Shown: positions 37,098 to 46,635, numbered from the stretch's first letter. The stretch is DNA of 64,000 nt from Bacteroidota bacterium (GCA_021796215.1 JAJYOK010000003.1:62001-126000); one strand, 5' to 3'. The notes: generated by a model from the letters alone, not told the origin. Numbers and translations: made by a program.

Positions 37098-39503
37098 GTG
37101 CAGCCAGAAGAGATTCTTGAAAGTATCAGCGGCGGATTTTTCGCACTCGATGCCGATTACCGTTTCACATACTGGAACCGCGCCGCAGAAGAAGGAACCG
37201 GCTACAAACGCGATGAGGTTATCGGTAAACACGTCTTTGAAATTTTTCCCAACGCCAAGGATGCCGAATTAGGCAGGCGTTATCTCGAAGCGATGGAGAC
37301 AAAAGCGTTTCAATCGTTCGAAACATCATACAACGATAAAAAATTTGAAGCATGGTACAACATCCGCATTTATCCGAATGAGAACGGGCTGTCGGTTTTC
37401 TTTCAGGATATTACCGAACAAAAGCAGCAGGAACAGCAGCGCGAAACGCTTCTCGAAATTTCACACATCATTAATACCAGCAATCAAGTAGACGAGCTGT
37501 GCGCGCAGGTTGTCCACACCATCGCCGCACGGTACGACCTTCCCTTCCATCAGGTGTTAATGTATTCATACCGCCCGCAGGATGAAAAGCTCATCCTCAT
37601 TGCGCCGGAGCTTCCGTCGCTTGAATTGGAAAGGGCGCTTGTCTCCATTCCGGTCAACGAACTTCAAACGTCGGCGCTTGTTGATGCCGCCATCACCGGC
37701 AGTGTAGTTGCCACAACAGATATTTCACGAAGCGTGTATTACCACACCGCGCCGCACATGCTTATTACTGCGGAGTCGAAAATCGTCGGCGCATTTCCTT
37801 TGAAAGTGGAAAGCGAGCTCGTCGGCGTCATAGAAATTCTCTTCGAAAAAGATAAGCCGTTTGTTGACCGGCAAATTCCATTCATGTCACTTCTTGCCAA
37901 TGAGATTGCCGTCGGCCTTAGCCGCCGCGGACTGATTGACGAGCTTCGCGTGAAGAATGTTGACCTGGAAATTCAGCGCTCGCAGACAATGGAAGCGCAC
38001 GAAACGCTGAAACGATTTTTAGCATTCTTCAGCCACGAGCTACGTTCTCCGCTCAGTTCCATTATAGGATTTACGGAATTGATTCTCGGTGAATTCGGCA
38101 AGCCCCAAGGGAGTGAATTGGATGAAGCAACGCTCCGCAACTATGTCGAGAACATTAATACAAGCGGAACGCATTTGCTTCAGCTTATTAACGACATTCT
38201 CGATCTTTCAAAGATGGAAGCCGGAAAACTGGAATTGTTTTACCGGAACATCCCGCTCCGAAACTTTCTCGATGCACTGCGCAGTTCGCTTCAGCCGCAG
38301 CTCGAAGCAAAACATCTCACGCTCGAACTCAATCTTGCTGACGATCTCGACGACATTGTCGCCGACGATGTCCGCTTGAAACAGATTCTCCTTAATCTTA
38401 TTACCAATGCCACTAAATTCAGCTACGCCGAAGGGAAAATCATTCTCGCCGTACGCCGCGTGGAAAATAATATTGAATTCTCCGTTCAGGATTTCGGCAC
38501 CGGAATTCGTCCGGAGGAACAAGAAAAACTTTTTCAGCCGTTCCACCAAGCCACCGGCATCACAAAAAGAGAAGGAACCGGACTTGGACTTTCTGTCACC
38601 AAAAAACTTGTCGAACTTCACGGCGGAACAATCTTTACCGTCAGTGAATGGCAAAAAGGAAGTACGTTCTTCATTCGTCTGCCGATGATGGTGCATTCCG
38701 GTGAAGGTACGGCGGACATCATGCAATCGGTTGCTTCTATTATTCCTTTATCAACGCAAGGACAAAAAGTACTCATCGTTGAAGACAAACCGCACGCGCG
38801 GACGATTCTTCAGAGTTATTTATCAGAAGCCGGTTACATCATCGAAACTGCGGCGAACGGCGTTGAAGCGTTGGAGAAAGCGAAAACGTGGAAGCCGGAT
38901 ATTATTACGCTCGATATTCTTCTGCCGGTAAAAGACGGCTGGCAGGTTCTGCGGGAATTAAAACAGCATCCGCTCTGCAAAGATATTCCGGTTATTATCG
39001 TTTCCATGGTAGATGAGCGCAACGTCGGTTTCGGCCTCGGCGCAGTTGATTATTTTGTGAAGCCGGTGCAAAAAGAAGAATTGCTTGCGTCGCTGAAAAA
39101 GTTTTCTTTCTCGCCGGCAAGAAAAAATTCGTCCCCGCGTATTCTGGTGATTGACGATGATCGTTCTGTTACCGATTTGATGCAGGTCATTCTTGAGGCG
39201 GAAGGCTGCACGGTGCTGAAAGCATTCAACGGGCGCGAAGGATTGGAAATCGCGCAAGCAAAGCATCCCGACCTCATTATTCTCGATCTTGTAATGCCGG
39301 AAATTTCGGGATTCAGCGTCGCGTATCAGTTAAAACACAATCCCGCGACAAATGATATTCCCATTATGATTATGACCTCAATGGAAATTGACGAGCAAAC
39401 ACGCGAGCAATTGGAGGGATTTGTTGTCAGCTTAATGAAGAAATCCGGATTTACGAAGAAAGATTTATTGCACGAAATTGCCGCGATTGAAGGGAAACAC
39501 TGA
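37098..39503 (+). CDS. hybrid sensor histidine kinase: PAS-GAF-HisKA-HATPase-REC-REC
   Basis: The protein has 801 residues from a GTG start preceded by AGAGGAAAG. Domains in order are PAS (about 5-108, FALDADYRFTYWNRAAEEGT), GAF (120-275), HisKA with FFSHELRSPLSSIIGF (H313), HATPase (DFGTGIRPEEQ, GTGLGLSVTKKL), REC1 (VLIVEDKPHA, ITLDILLPVKDGW) and REC2 (ILVIDDDRSVT, LIILDLVMPEISGF). There are no membrane segments, so it is a cytoplasmic sensor. No separate response regulator or output gene is adjacent, so its target is unknown. Two receivers imply a phosphorelay. Confidence 0.93.
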   Translation: MQPEEILESISGGFFALDADYRFTYWNRAAEEGTGYKRDEVIGKHVFEIFPNAKDAELGRRYLEAMETKAFQSFETSYNDKKFEAWYNIRIYPNENGLSVFFQDITEQKQQEQQRETLLEISHIINTSNQVDELCAQVVHTIAARYDLPFHQVLMYSYRPQDEKLILIAPELPSLELERALVSIPVNELQTSALVDAAITGSVVATTDISRSVYYHTAPHMLITAESKIVGAFPLKVESELVGVIEILFEKDKPFVDRQIPFMSLLANEIAVGLSRRGLIDELRVKNVDLEIQRSQTMEAHETLKRFLAFFSHELRSPLSSIIGFTELILGEFGKPQGSELDEATLRNYVENINTSGTHLLQLINDILDLSKMEAGKLELFYRNIPLRNFLDALRSSLQPQLEAKHLTLELNLADDLDDIVADDVRLKQILLNLITNATKFSYAEGKIILAVRRVENNIEFSVQDFGTGIRPEEQEKLFQPFHQATGITKREGTGLGLSVTKKLVELHGGTIFTVSEWQKGSTFFIRLPMMVHSGEGTADIMQSVASIIPLSTQGQKVLIVEDKPHARTILQSYLSEAGYIIETAANGVEALEKAKTWKPDIITLDILLPVKDGWQVLRELKQHPLCKDIPVIIVSMVDERNVGFGLGAVDYFVKPVQKEELLASLKKFSFSPARKNSSPRILVIDDDRSVTDLMQVILEAEGCTVLKAFNGREGLEIAQAKHPDLIILDLVMPEISGFSVAYQLKHNPATNDIPIMIMTSMEIDEQTREQLEGFVVSLMKKSGFTKKDLLHEIAAIEGKH

Positions 39504-39552
39504 GCTTCAGCTAAGTATGATGCGCTACGCTCAAAAGTTTCTAGACAAAACA

Positions 39553-39587
39553 AAAAAGCCTTTGAAAAATATTTCAAAAGCTTTTCT
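39553..39587 (+). terminator. terminator after hybrid kinase
   Basis: The arms AAAAAGCCTTTGAAA and TTTCAAAAGCTTTT (one mismatch) form a near-symmetrical AT-rich hairpin. It may also act on the minus strand for tRNA-Pro. Confidence 0.65.
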
Positions 39588-39594
39588 GTTTTGT

Positions 39595-39668
39595 CGGGGT
39601 GATAGGATTCGAACCTACGACATCTTGCTCCCAAAGCAAGCGCTCTAGCCGGGCTGAGCTACACCCCG
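39595..39668 (-). tRNA. tRNA-Pro(TGG)
   Basis: The 74-nt gene has a perfect acceptor stem (CGGGGTG/CACCCCG). The anticodon stem CTTGC/GCAAG encloses TTTGGGA (anticodon TGG). The T arm is GTAGG-TTCGAAT-CCTAT. CCA is not encoded. A degenerate copy lies upstream at 39709-39776. Confidence 0.95.
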
Positions 39669-39708
39669 AAAATGATTTTCAATAGCCACTATCTCAAAAG
39701 CTTTTCTC

Positions 39709-39776
39709 GAATCCTCCTGAACCTATGACATTGGCGCCATCGGCGCCACACTCTAGCCGGGCTGAGCTACACCCCG
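39709..39776 (-). pseudogene. truncated tRNA-Pro copy (tRNA relic)
   Basis: On the minus strand the first 26 bases, up to CGGCTAGAG, are identical to tRNA-Pro. The following 19-base anticodon arm has the same length but a new sequence, with stem TGGCG/CGCCA and loop CCGATGG. TGTCATAGGTTC then matches the T-arm start. The 3' part and the acceptor strand are missing. Flanking AGAAAAGCTTTTGA-like sequence is shared with the intact gene, which points to tandem duplication. Confidence 0.7.
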
Positions 39777-39953
39777 ATGCGGATTCTGACTTAATATACT
39801 CAAGAATCTCATTCTTCGCAATACGATTTCCGCAACATTGCATCTCTACTCAAAACAAATATATTTAAGAGATACAGTTTCTCGTACGGCGGATGAAAAT
39901 TGTTTCATTCATCGCGCCGTATGAAATATCACACTTATACTGCACAAATACAC
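39777..39953. other. intergenic region upstream of valS
   Basis: This is AT-rich sequence between the tRNA region and valS. It should hold the divergent promoters of tRNA-Pro (-) and valS (+). I see no convincing -35/-10 pair and no T-box-like leader. Confidence 0.3.
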
Positions 39954-42674
39954 ATGCACGAACTTCCAAAAACATACGCACCTCAAGAGGTTGAAGATAA
40001 GTGGTACCAATATTGGGAATCCAACGGACTTTTCCATGCTACAGCAAACAGGAAAAAGAAACCGTACACCATTGTCATTCCCCCGCCAAACATTACCGGC
40101 ATTTTAACAATGGGACACGTCCTCAACAATTCTCTGCAGGATGCATTCATTCGTTGGCGGCGTATGCAGGGTTATGAAGCGTGCTGGATTCCCGGCACCG
40201 ATCACGCAGGCATTGCAACACAACACGTCGTAGAAAAATCTCTTCTTAAAGAAGGAATTAAACGACGCGAATTGGGACGCGAGGAATTTGTCAAGCGTGT
40301 GTGGCAATGGAAAGAAATTTACGGCGGCACGATCATTAAGCAGCTGCGAAAGCTCGGCACGTCGTGCGACTGGCAGCGCGAGCGCTTCACAATGGATGAA
40401 GGATTATCGAATGCGGTGAATGAAGTCTTTGTTCGGCTCTACGAAAAGGGACTTATCTACAAAGGCAAATACATCGTCAATTGGTGTCCGAGAGATCACA
40501 CGGCACTGAGCGACGACGAAGTCAATTACACGGAAAGTAAGGGGCATCTCTGGTATATCAAATATCCGCTGGAAGACGGAAGTGGCTTTGTCACTGTTGC
40601 AACGACGCGCCCGGAAACCATGTTAGGCGATACTGCTGTAGCAGTAAATCCGAAAGACCAACGGTACAAACATCTTGTCGGAAAAAAAATTACGCTGCCG
40701 CTGACCAACCGCGTCATTCCCATTATTGACGATGAGTTTGTGGATGCAAGTTTCGGCACCGGCGCAGTGAAAGTAACTCCGGCGCACGACCCGAATGATT
40801 TCCAAATTGGCAATCGCCACAACATAGAAAAGCTCATCGTGATGGATACGTCAGGGATGATGAACGACAACGTCCCGCACAAATACAAGGCGCTGGATAG
40901 GTACGAATGCCGCCGCGAAGTGCTTCGTGATCTCGAAAAATTAGCATTGCTCGAAAAAACTGAGGACCATGTTCATTCTGTCGGACATTGTTACCGATGC
41001 GATACGGTGATTGAACCGTATCTTTCCGATCAATGGTTCGTGAAAATGAAACCGCTCGCCGAACCGGCACTCCGTGTTGTGGAAGAAGGAAAAATAAAAT
41101 TCTATCCCGACCGCTGGGTGAAGGTGTATGAACACTGGATGACGAACATCCGGGACTGGTGTATCTCGCGGCAGCTGTGGTGGGGACACAGAATTCCTGC
41201 ATGGTACTGTATCGGCGACGACCATTGCAATATTGAATGCAAACAGCCAATCGTCTCGCGCACAAAACCGGAAGCATGCCCGTATTGCCGCAGCAAAAAT
41301 CTTCGTCAGGATGACGATGTGCTCGACACGTGGTTTTCATCGTGGCTGTGGCCTCTTTCTGTTCTGAACTGGCCCGAAGAAAATGAAGAACTCAAATTTT
41401 TCTACCCGACCGAAACGCTTGTTACTGCACCCGACATTATTTTCTTCTGGGTCGCGCGCATGGTAATGGCAGGATTGGAATTCCGAAATGAAATTCCGTT
41501 CCGGCACGTCTATTTCACCAGCATCATCCGCGATGTGGAGGGACGCAAGATGAGCAAGTCACTCGGCAATTCTCCCGATCCGCTCGATGTCATCAACACA
41601 TACGGCGCTGATGCATTGCGCTTCACTGTCCTTTATCTCGCACCTATCGGGCAGGACGTCATGTATTCGAATGAAAAGTGCGAGATGGGAAGAAACTTCG
41701 CCAACAAAATTTGGAATGCCGGCAGATTTCTGTTGATGAATTACGATTCCATTGTCGCCGCATCTGAGCCAAGTGAAACGCAAAACCATGCCGCCTCTTC
41801 CAGCTTTGAAATCGTTTCGCTTCTTTCTTCCAGCGATCTTTCCGACCGATGGATAATTTCGCGGTTCAACGAGACGGTGAAAGAAGCAACAAGCATGATG
41901 GAAAGCTTCCGCATTAACGACGCTGTGAAGCTGCTGTACGATTTCATGTGGCACGACTTCTGCGATTGGTATGTCGAGTTCGCAAAGAATCGGATCAACG
42001 AAACGAGCGACGCACATTTAAAGAAAGCAATTATCAATCGCGCAATCCGTATTTATGAAGAGACGCTGAAATTGCTTCATCCGTTCATGCCGTTCGTGAC
42101 GGAAGAAATCTGGCAGCACCTTGGCGAGCGCAAGGCCGGAGAAAGCATCATGACCGCGCCATGGCCTACCCACGATGAATCGCTGATTGATTCCATTGCC
42201 GACAAAGAAATGGAATTCCTGCAGAACGTTATCAGCAGCGTGCGGACAATACGCAACGAGATGAACGTCCCGACGGCAAAAGAAGTTGATGTCGTTATCA
42301 ATTGCAACGACGGAGGAAAAATTACCGTGCTCGAAACAAATCTGCCAATCTTCAAACGACTGGCAAAGCTCGGGTCGGTGCAGATCGGCACGAATTTTAA
42401 GAAGCCTGAATTTTCAGCGAGTGCTGTGGTTCAAGGACAGGAAGTATTTGTTCCGCTGAAGGGATTAATTGACATCGAAGTAGAACGCGGACGGCTGGAA
42501 AAAGAAATTGCGCGCCTTGAAGGGCAATTAAAAAGCGTCGCCGCAAAACTGAACAATACGAACTTTTCCGATAAAGCCCCTGCAGAAATTATCCAAAAAG
42601 AAAAAGACAAGCGCACAAATTTCCAGGAAACACTGCAAAAACTCCGCGCAAATTTAGAACAGCTCAGAGTGTGA
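39954..42674 (+). CDS. valS: valyl-tRNA synthetase
   Basis: The protein has 906 residues from MHELPKTYAP at 39954; an earlier ATG at 39921 would add eleven atypical residues. The class I signatures are PPPNITGILTMGHVLNN (HIGH-type) and GRKMSKSLGNSPDPLDV (KMSKS). Valyl-specific features include WCPRDHTALSDDEV and TRPETMLGDTAVAV of the editing domain. The C-terminal coiled coil begins near LIDIEVERGRLEKEIARLEG. It charges tRNA-Val in the cytoplasm. It stands alone between tRNA-Pro and deoC. Confidence 0.97.
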   Translation: MHELPKTYAPQEVEDKWYQYWESNGLFHATANRKKKPYTIVIPPPNITGILTMGHVLNNSLQDAFIRWRRMQGYEACWIPGTDHAGIATQHVVEKSLLKEGIKRRELGREEFVKRVWQWKEIYGGTIIKQLRKLGTSCDWQRERFTMDEGLSNAVNEVFVRLYEKGLIYKGKYIVNWCPRDHTALSDDEVNYTESKGHLWYIKYPLEDGSGFVTVATTRPETMLGDTAVAVNPKDQRYKHLVGKKITLPLTNRVIPIIDDEFVDASFGTGAVKVTPAHDPNDFQIGNRHNIEKLIVMDTSGMMNDNVPHKYKALDRYECRREVLRDLEKLALLEKTEDHVHSVGHCYRCDTVIEPYLSDQWFVKMKPLAEPALRVVEEGKIKFYPDRWVKVYEHWMTNIRDWCISRQLWWGHRIPAWYCIGDDHCNIECKQPIVSRTKPEACPYCRSKNLRQDDDVLDTWFSSWLWPLSVLNWPEENEELKFFYPTETLVTAPDIIFFWVARMVMAGLEFRNEIPFRHVYFTSIIRDVEGRKMSKSLGNSPDPLDVINTYGADALRFTVLYLAPIGQDVMYSNEKCEMGRNFANKIWNAGRFLLMNYDSIVAASEPSETQNHAASSSFEIVSLLSSSDLSDRWIISRFNETVKEATSMMESFRINDAVKLLYDFMWHDFCDWYVEFAKNRINETSDAHLKKAIINRAIRIYEETLKLLHPFMPFVTEEIWQHLGERKAGESIMTAPWPTHDESLIDSIADKEMEFLQNVISSVRTIRNEMNVPTAKEVDVVINCNDGGKITVLETNLPIFKRLAKLGSVQIGTNFKKPEFSASAVVQGQEVFVPLKGLIDIEVERGRLEKEIARLEGQLKSVAAKLNNTNFSDKAPAEIIQKEKDKRTNFQETLQKLRANLEQLRV

Positions 42675-42685
42675 TGTCCTTCGTT

Positions 42686-42713
42686 TGTAACTTTGAAGAT
42701 TTGTGGTATATTA
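42686..42713 (+). promoter_or_regulatory. putative promoter for deoC
   Basis: TTGTAA and TATATT are separated by 16 bp, ~70 bp upstream of the deoC start codon. Confidence 0.5.
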
Positions 42714-42785
42714 AGGCATTAAAAAATGGATAAGTGAATTGGCAGTGAATGAATTGATGTTTCTAAATTCCAACAATCCAATAGT

Positions 42786-43658
42786 ATGAACCGTCAGGAA
42801 CTAATTTCAAAAATAATTGACGATGTATTAAAAGAGACGCAAACGACGCACACATGCTGCAAAAACGGCGTGTGCACTGACGGATTGTGCGTGGTACACA
42901 ATAAAGAAGGCGTCAAGAACATCGTTCAACAAGGTGCGGCGCGCATTACCGCAAGCGTCGGCGTTGACGATGCGGGCGGCGTTGAAGCGGATCTCGCGCG
43001 CATGATTGATCACACATTGCTCAAACCGGAAGCGACAACAGCGCAAATTGAAAAACTGTGCGAGGAAGCGAAAAAATTTCATTTCGCAAGCGTGTGCATT
43101 AATCCGTCGAATGTCTCGCTCTGCGCACGGCTGCTTGCCGGTACCGATGTAAAGGTCTGCACCGTTATCGGCTTTCCGCTCGGTTCGACATCAACCGAAG
43201 CAAAAGTTTTTGAAGCAGTGCAGGCGATCCGCGACGGCGCAAGAGAAGTTGATATGGTAATCAATGTCGGCAGGTTAAAATCCGGCGATTATGATTTTGT
43301 TGAGAAAGATATTTTCTCTGTCGCAACCGCTGCGAAACGCCATCACGTCCTCTGCAAAGTAATTATTGAAACAGGTTTGCTCACCGACGATGAAAAAATT
43401 AAAGCGTGCATTCTCGCGCAGCGCGCCGGTGCAGATTTTGTGAAAACTTCAACAGGGTTTTCAAAAGGCGGTGCCACCGTCGGCGATATTGCGTTGATGC
43501 GGTTCGTTGTCGGCAATGCCATGGGCGTGAAAGCGTCGGGCGGCGTGCGAACCCGTGAAGATGCATTGAAACTTGTCGCAAGCGGTGCAGACCGAATCGG
43601 AGCAAGCGCAAGCGTTGCTATTGCAAGCGGAGCGACTTCTTCCGGCGGAGGATACTGA
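42786..43658 (+). CDS. deoC: deoxyribose-phosphate aldolase with Cys-rich N-terminal extension
   Basis: The aldolase domain starts near residue 70 ([16 protein letters not shown]). It carries the catalytic residues D156 (REVDMVIN), Schiff-base K220 (DFVKTSTGF) and K249 (GVKASGGVR), so it should cleave 2-deoxyribose-5-phosphate to glyceraldehyde-3-phosphate and acetaldehyde. Usual DeoC has ~220-260 residues; this has 290. The extra ~65 residues begin with an amphipathic helix, [17 protein letters not shown], then a [12 protein letters not shown] cluster (C24, C25, C30, C35). A short amphipathic helix plus linker resembles encapsulation peptides of bacterial microcompartment enzymes. No shell genes are in this window. 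Confidence 0.93.
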   Translation: MNRQELISKIIDDVLKETQTTHTCCKNGVCTDGLCVVHNKEGVKNIVQQGAARITASVGVDDAGGVEADLARMIDHTLLKPEATTAQIEKLCEEAKKFHFASVCINPSNVSLCARLLAGTDVKVCTVIGFPLGSTSTEAKVFEAVQAIRDGAREVDMVINVGRLKSGDYDFVEKDIFSVATAAKRHHVLCKVIIETGLLTDDEKIKACILAQRAGADFVKTSTGFSKGGATVGDIALMRFVVGNAMGVKASGGVRTREDALKLVASGADRIGASASVAIASGATSSGGGY

Positions 43659-43704
43659 CCTGCCAACCAGCGGCCGGTAAAACCTAAAAAACGAAAAATC
43701 AGAA

Positions 43705-44265
43705 ATGATAAACGAGAAGAATTTTCGATTCTTATTTTTCAATTATGCGGGCTTAATCTTTTGCTTTGTATTCGGAATATTTCTGGCTGGCTGTTCATCG
43801 TCCGAGCCGCCCCAGAAATCTGCGCCTGAGCAGCAACCTGCAGCCGATGCGCCGCCGGCACCCAAACCGCTTCCACGCGAACAAACAGCCGCCGCAAAAC
43901 CGAAATCTTCAAAAAGCCCTCAGGGTTTTATTGCACGGGAAGATACAATCGAAGCACAGCTTGTTAAGAAAAGCAAGCAGCAGGGACAATTGCACAATCA
44001 ATTCAAACTTATAGAGAAGAAAAAATATTACAGCGTTCAGGTGGGCGCCTTTCGCATTATGACGAACGCAGAACGCTGCCAGCGGCTCGTGAAAAAACGC
44101 TTTCATAAGCCGGTGTATCAGTTTTACGATCGGCCAATCAAAATGTATCGCGTCGCCGTCGGGAATTTTTCAACGAAGAGAACCGCTTTTACTTTTCTTC
44201 ATCAAGTGAAAAAAGATTTTCCCCGCGATTACAGCGATGCGTGGGTCGCGGAGCTGAGACGATGA
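43705..44265 (+). CDS. SPOR-domain lipoprotein 1
   Basis: This 186-residue protein has a lipobox (GIFLAGC), a Pro/Ala-rich linker and a C-terminal SPOR domain (YYSVQVGAFRIMTNAERCQR ... YRVAVGNFSTKRTAF). SPOR domains bind denuded peptidoglycan glycans at division sites, so it is probably an envelope or division protein facing the periplasm. Its stop overlaps the start of a second SPOR gene by four bases (ATGA). The two domains are only distantly similar. Confidence 0.87.
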   Translation: MINEKNFRFLFFNYAGLIFCFVFGIFLAGCSSSEPPQKSAPEQQPAADAPPAPKPLPREQTAAAKPKSSKSPQGFIAREDTIEAQLVKKSKQQGQLHNQFKLIEKKKYYSVQVGAFRIMTNAERCQRLVKKRFHKPVYQFYDRPIKMYRVAVGNFSTKRTAFTFLHQVKKDFPRDYSDAWVAELRR

Positions 44266-44828
44266 CGTTGCGCAGGATTGTGTTGATTCTTCTTCTTTCT
44301 GCCCTTCCTACATTCATTCTATGTCAAACAAGCAAAGGAGCGGCCGATTCGCTTCAGTATCCGAAAACAGAAAAACTGAATATCTTCGAAAAATCTTTTC
44401 GTCCATCAGAATATGATACTGATCTCCATCTGAAAACAAAAAACAGCAGCGACACAACCCGGCTTAGTACTGTCCCGCCCGACACATTTGCAGTTGCACC
44501 GCCGGACACGGTTCAGGGGTACCGCATTCAAGTGCTGGCAACGAACGATTTTGATGAAGCAGCATCGGTGCGAAATTCGCTCAACAGCGAACTGCCCAAT
44601 CTTTGGGTGTACATGGTGTACGACGCACCAACATATAAAATCCGCGTAGGAGATTATGTGAATCGCTCAGATGCATATTTTCCGCTCGATTCGCTTGTTG
44701 CAATGGGATACAAAGAAGCATGGATTGTTCCTGACCGCGTTATTAAAAATCCACCGCCAAAGCCAATTACCCCAGCATCCCCTGATAGCACCAGCGAAGC
44801 TATACAAGATTCGCTAATCAAGAAATAG
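44262..44828 (+). CDS. SPOR-domain exported protein 2
   Basis: The 188-residue protein has a signal peptide (IVLILLLSALPTFILC, possibly a lipobox variant). A linker is followed by a SPOR-like domain (GYRIQVLATNDFDEAASVRN ... YKIRVGDYVNRSDAYF) and a Pro/Ser-rich tail. Coupled by ATGA overlap to the first SPOR gene, it probably acts with it on peptidoglycan. The longer frame from 44241 has no signal-like start and is rejected. Confidence 0.84.
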   Translation: MTLRRIVLILLLSALPTFILCQTSKGAADSLQYPKTEKLNIFEKSFRPSEYDTDLHLKTKNSSDTTRLSTVPPDTFAVAPPDTVQGYRIQVLATNDFDEAASVRNSLNSELPNLWVYMVYDAPTYKIRVGDYVNRSDAYFPLDSLVAMGYKEAWIVPDRVIKNPPPKPITPASPDSTSEAIQDSLIKK

Positions 44829-44831
44829 CTT

Positions 44832-46580
44832 TTACTTCAACCGAATCACCACACCGTCCACAGGCCAGCGCGCACGCACTTTAATTGTGTCGGGATAAAC
44901 AGCGAAACGTTCCGCAGAAACAAACGGAAACGGTTTACCCGCATCGTACTTTCCGTTATCGTTCACATCCTGAAATGCCATCAGAGAATATTTACCTTCC
45001 AATAATTGCGGAAGCATGAACGGCTTGCCCCGTTCAGTGGAAACGTGAATTGGTTTCTGTTTTGCATTCGAGATGTTTTTGGCTTCAATAACGTAGCGGT
45101 TCGGGAGCAGTGTGTCAGCATCAACCACCGTACCTTCAATGCTGCTGAGTTGTTCGGGGTCAATTGTTTTGAATGTGATATGCTGAACGCTGTCTGCTAA
45201 ATGATTTCCGAACCAACTTTGCAGCGAATCGTATCGAATTGCAATTGTATAGCGCTCATTCGGCTGAAGTAACTTCTCCGGAACAAGATTGATGCTCGCC
45301 GGGGTGTTCCATCTAACTGCACACGGAACAGCGGCGCTGTCTTTTCCAAACATTCGAAACGCACCACGCACCAATGAAGGTTGCAGTGCATCGTCAAAAT
45401 CAAAACGAATCTGCTCATCCTGCCGTGCAACGTAACCCGAATCCGTGATAGATGTAAAAACGATGTGCGGAGGAAGTGTATCTGCCGCCGCGGCCCCAAG
45501 AAACACATAGGAATTCGCTTTGTTATTGATTATATGTCCTGCCAAATCTTTCACGGTGTTCACAGAAAGCAAATATGCCGCGGAATCTTTTTGCGTTTCA
45601 GTAAGAAGTGTCACAGAAGAGGGCGATTCAAGATTAACGAAGACAGTGCTGACCTGAAGCGTTTCACCTGAAAGCGTATCGGTAACAGAAAAATCCCGGG
45701 AAAGAATGGACGACGTATCGAGATTTTCGCTGAATTTCAAAACCGCATGATGCACATTCGAAGAGTTGACGGAAAGGAGCCGAGGCGCAGTTGTATCTTC
45801 AAGTTCCAATTGAAAATTCATTCCGATGCGCAATGTATCCTCTGCCGTCAGCGTTATGTCGGCGGGAGGAAGTCCGACAGCGTCGGTCTCCGGATCGTAC
45901 AACAAATTGCGATACTCATCACGCACCGCCAGCAACCTGTATGTTCCCATTGCAAGATGTGAAAGCGAGTACGTTCCTTCTTTTCCGGTTTGTGTAATGT
46001 AATCCGGCTTCAGTGTCATCGGATTCAGTGTGTCGGGATCAATATTGTTCAGACGATAGGCAAAGATCATCAAGCCTTCCGGTTTTTCGTCGAACACTCT
46101 TCCTTCAATTTTTCCGCGATCTATTTCGTCACCGGTTGAAAAGGCAAGCGTGTATGCGGATGCCATGCGATTGCCATTGTTAATATCAACGACGTCGGTT
46201 CCAATTGTAATAACATAGGTTGTGTTCTTCTTCAACGGTGATGGAAATGCTGCCTCTACACTGCGCCCGCTCCAGTCGAACTCCAGATCACCGACGTACG
46301 GAGAAATGAAAATTGATTCTTCTACAGAACGATGATCAACGTATTTGTTGAACTCCAGCGAAAACCGATCGCCCGAAAAACGAACAGTGTTCGGCGCCGG
46401 AGACACAGAAGTAATTTCCGGCGGCGAGAGGTCAACCGGTCCTCCTTCCGGCGGACGCTGACCCGCACACCCGGCAAGAAAAAGAAAAACAAGGAAGATA
46501 AGAGAAGACAGCAACAAAGAATTGTCATGGCCGCCCCTCTGCCAAAGCGTAGCGGCGGGTAGGCGAAAGCGGGAACCCAT
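44832..46580 (-). CDS. Ig-like domain lipoprotein (Big_5-type)
   Basis: The hydrophobic leader LLSSLIFLVFLFLAGC is a lipobox. The mature protein begins with a bacterial Ig-like domain (SPPEITSVSPAPNTVRFSGD ... YVITIGTDVVDINNGNRMA) and continues as repeated beta-sandwich segments, including a carboxypeptidase-regulatory-like unit (GTYRLLAVRDEYRNL). Proteins of this kind are common outer-membrane lipoproteins in Bacteroidetes without a known role. The N-terminus is odd: the only ATG close to the leader (46580) and the basic n-region lie inside a repeat element (46523-46635). TTG codons nearer the leader are alternatives. Confidence 0.75.
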   Translation of the reverse strand: MGSRFRLPAATLWQRGGHDNSLLLSSLIFLVFLFLAGCAGQRPPEGGPVDLSPPEITSVSPAPNTVRFSGDRFSLEFNKYVDHRSVEESIFISPYVGDLEFDWSGRSVEAAFPSPLKKNTTYVITIGTDVVDINNGNRMASAYTLAFSTGDEIDRGKIEGRVFDEKPEGLMIFAYRLNNIDPDTLNPMTLKPDYITQTGKEGTYSLSHLAMGTYRLLAVRDEYRNLLYDPETDAVGLPPADITLTAEDTLRIGMNFQLELEDTTAPRLLSVNSSNVHHAVLKFSENLDTSSILSRDFSVTDTLSGETLQVSTVFVNLESPSSVTLLTETQKDSAAYLLSVNTVKDLAGHIINNKANSYVFLGAAAADTLPPHIVFTSITDSGYVARQDEQIRFDFDDALQPSLVRGAFRMFGKDSAAVPCAVRWNTPASINLVPEKLLQPNERYTIAIRYDSLQSWFGNHLADSVQHITFKTIDPEQLSSIEGTVVDADTLLPNRYVIEAKNISNAKQKPIHVSTERGKPFMLPQLLEGKYSLMAFQDVNDNGKYDAGKPFPFVSAERFAVYPDTIKVRARWPVDGVVIRLK

Positions 46581-46635
46581 CTTTGCTATGCAAATCAGAC
46601 AAATAGATTCCCGGTAAAAATGTTCGGGAATGACA
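46523..46635. repeat. 113-bp repeat element bounded by TGTCAT/ATGACA
   Basis: It begins TGTCAT, ends ATGACA and contains the hairpin ATTCCCG / CGGGAAT plus CCGC-rich inverted segments. A shorter relative (AGATTCCCG ... GGAATGACA) lies at 59524-59554. It overlaps the 5' end of the Ig-like lipoprotein gene. The layout resembles the dispersed TGTCATTCCCG-type repeats of several bacterial groups. Confidence 0.65.

Noticed and set aside
39732-39746. GGCGCC-ATC-GGCGCC as an inserted palindromic element in the tRNA-Pro relic
   Set aside because: The segment occupies exactly the 19 bases of the anticodon arm and forms its 5-bp stem and 7-base loop, so substitution in the arm explains it as well as insertion.
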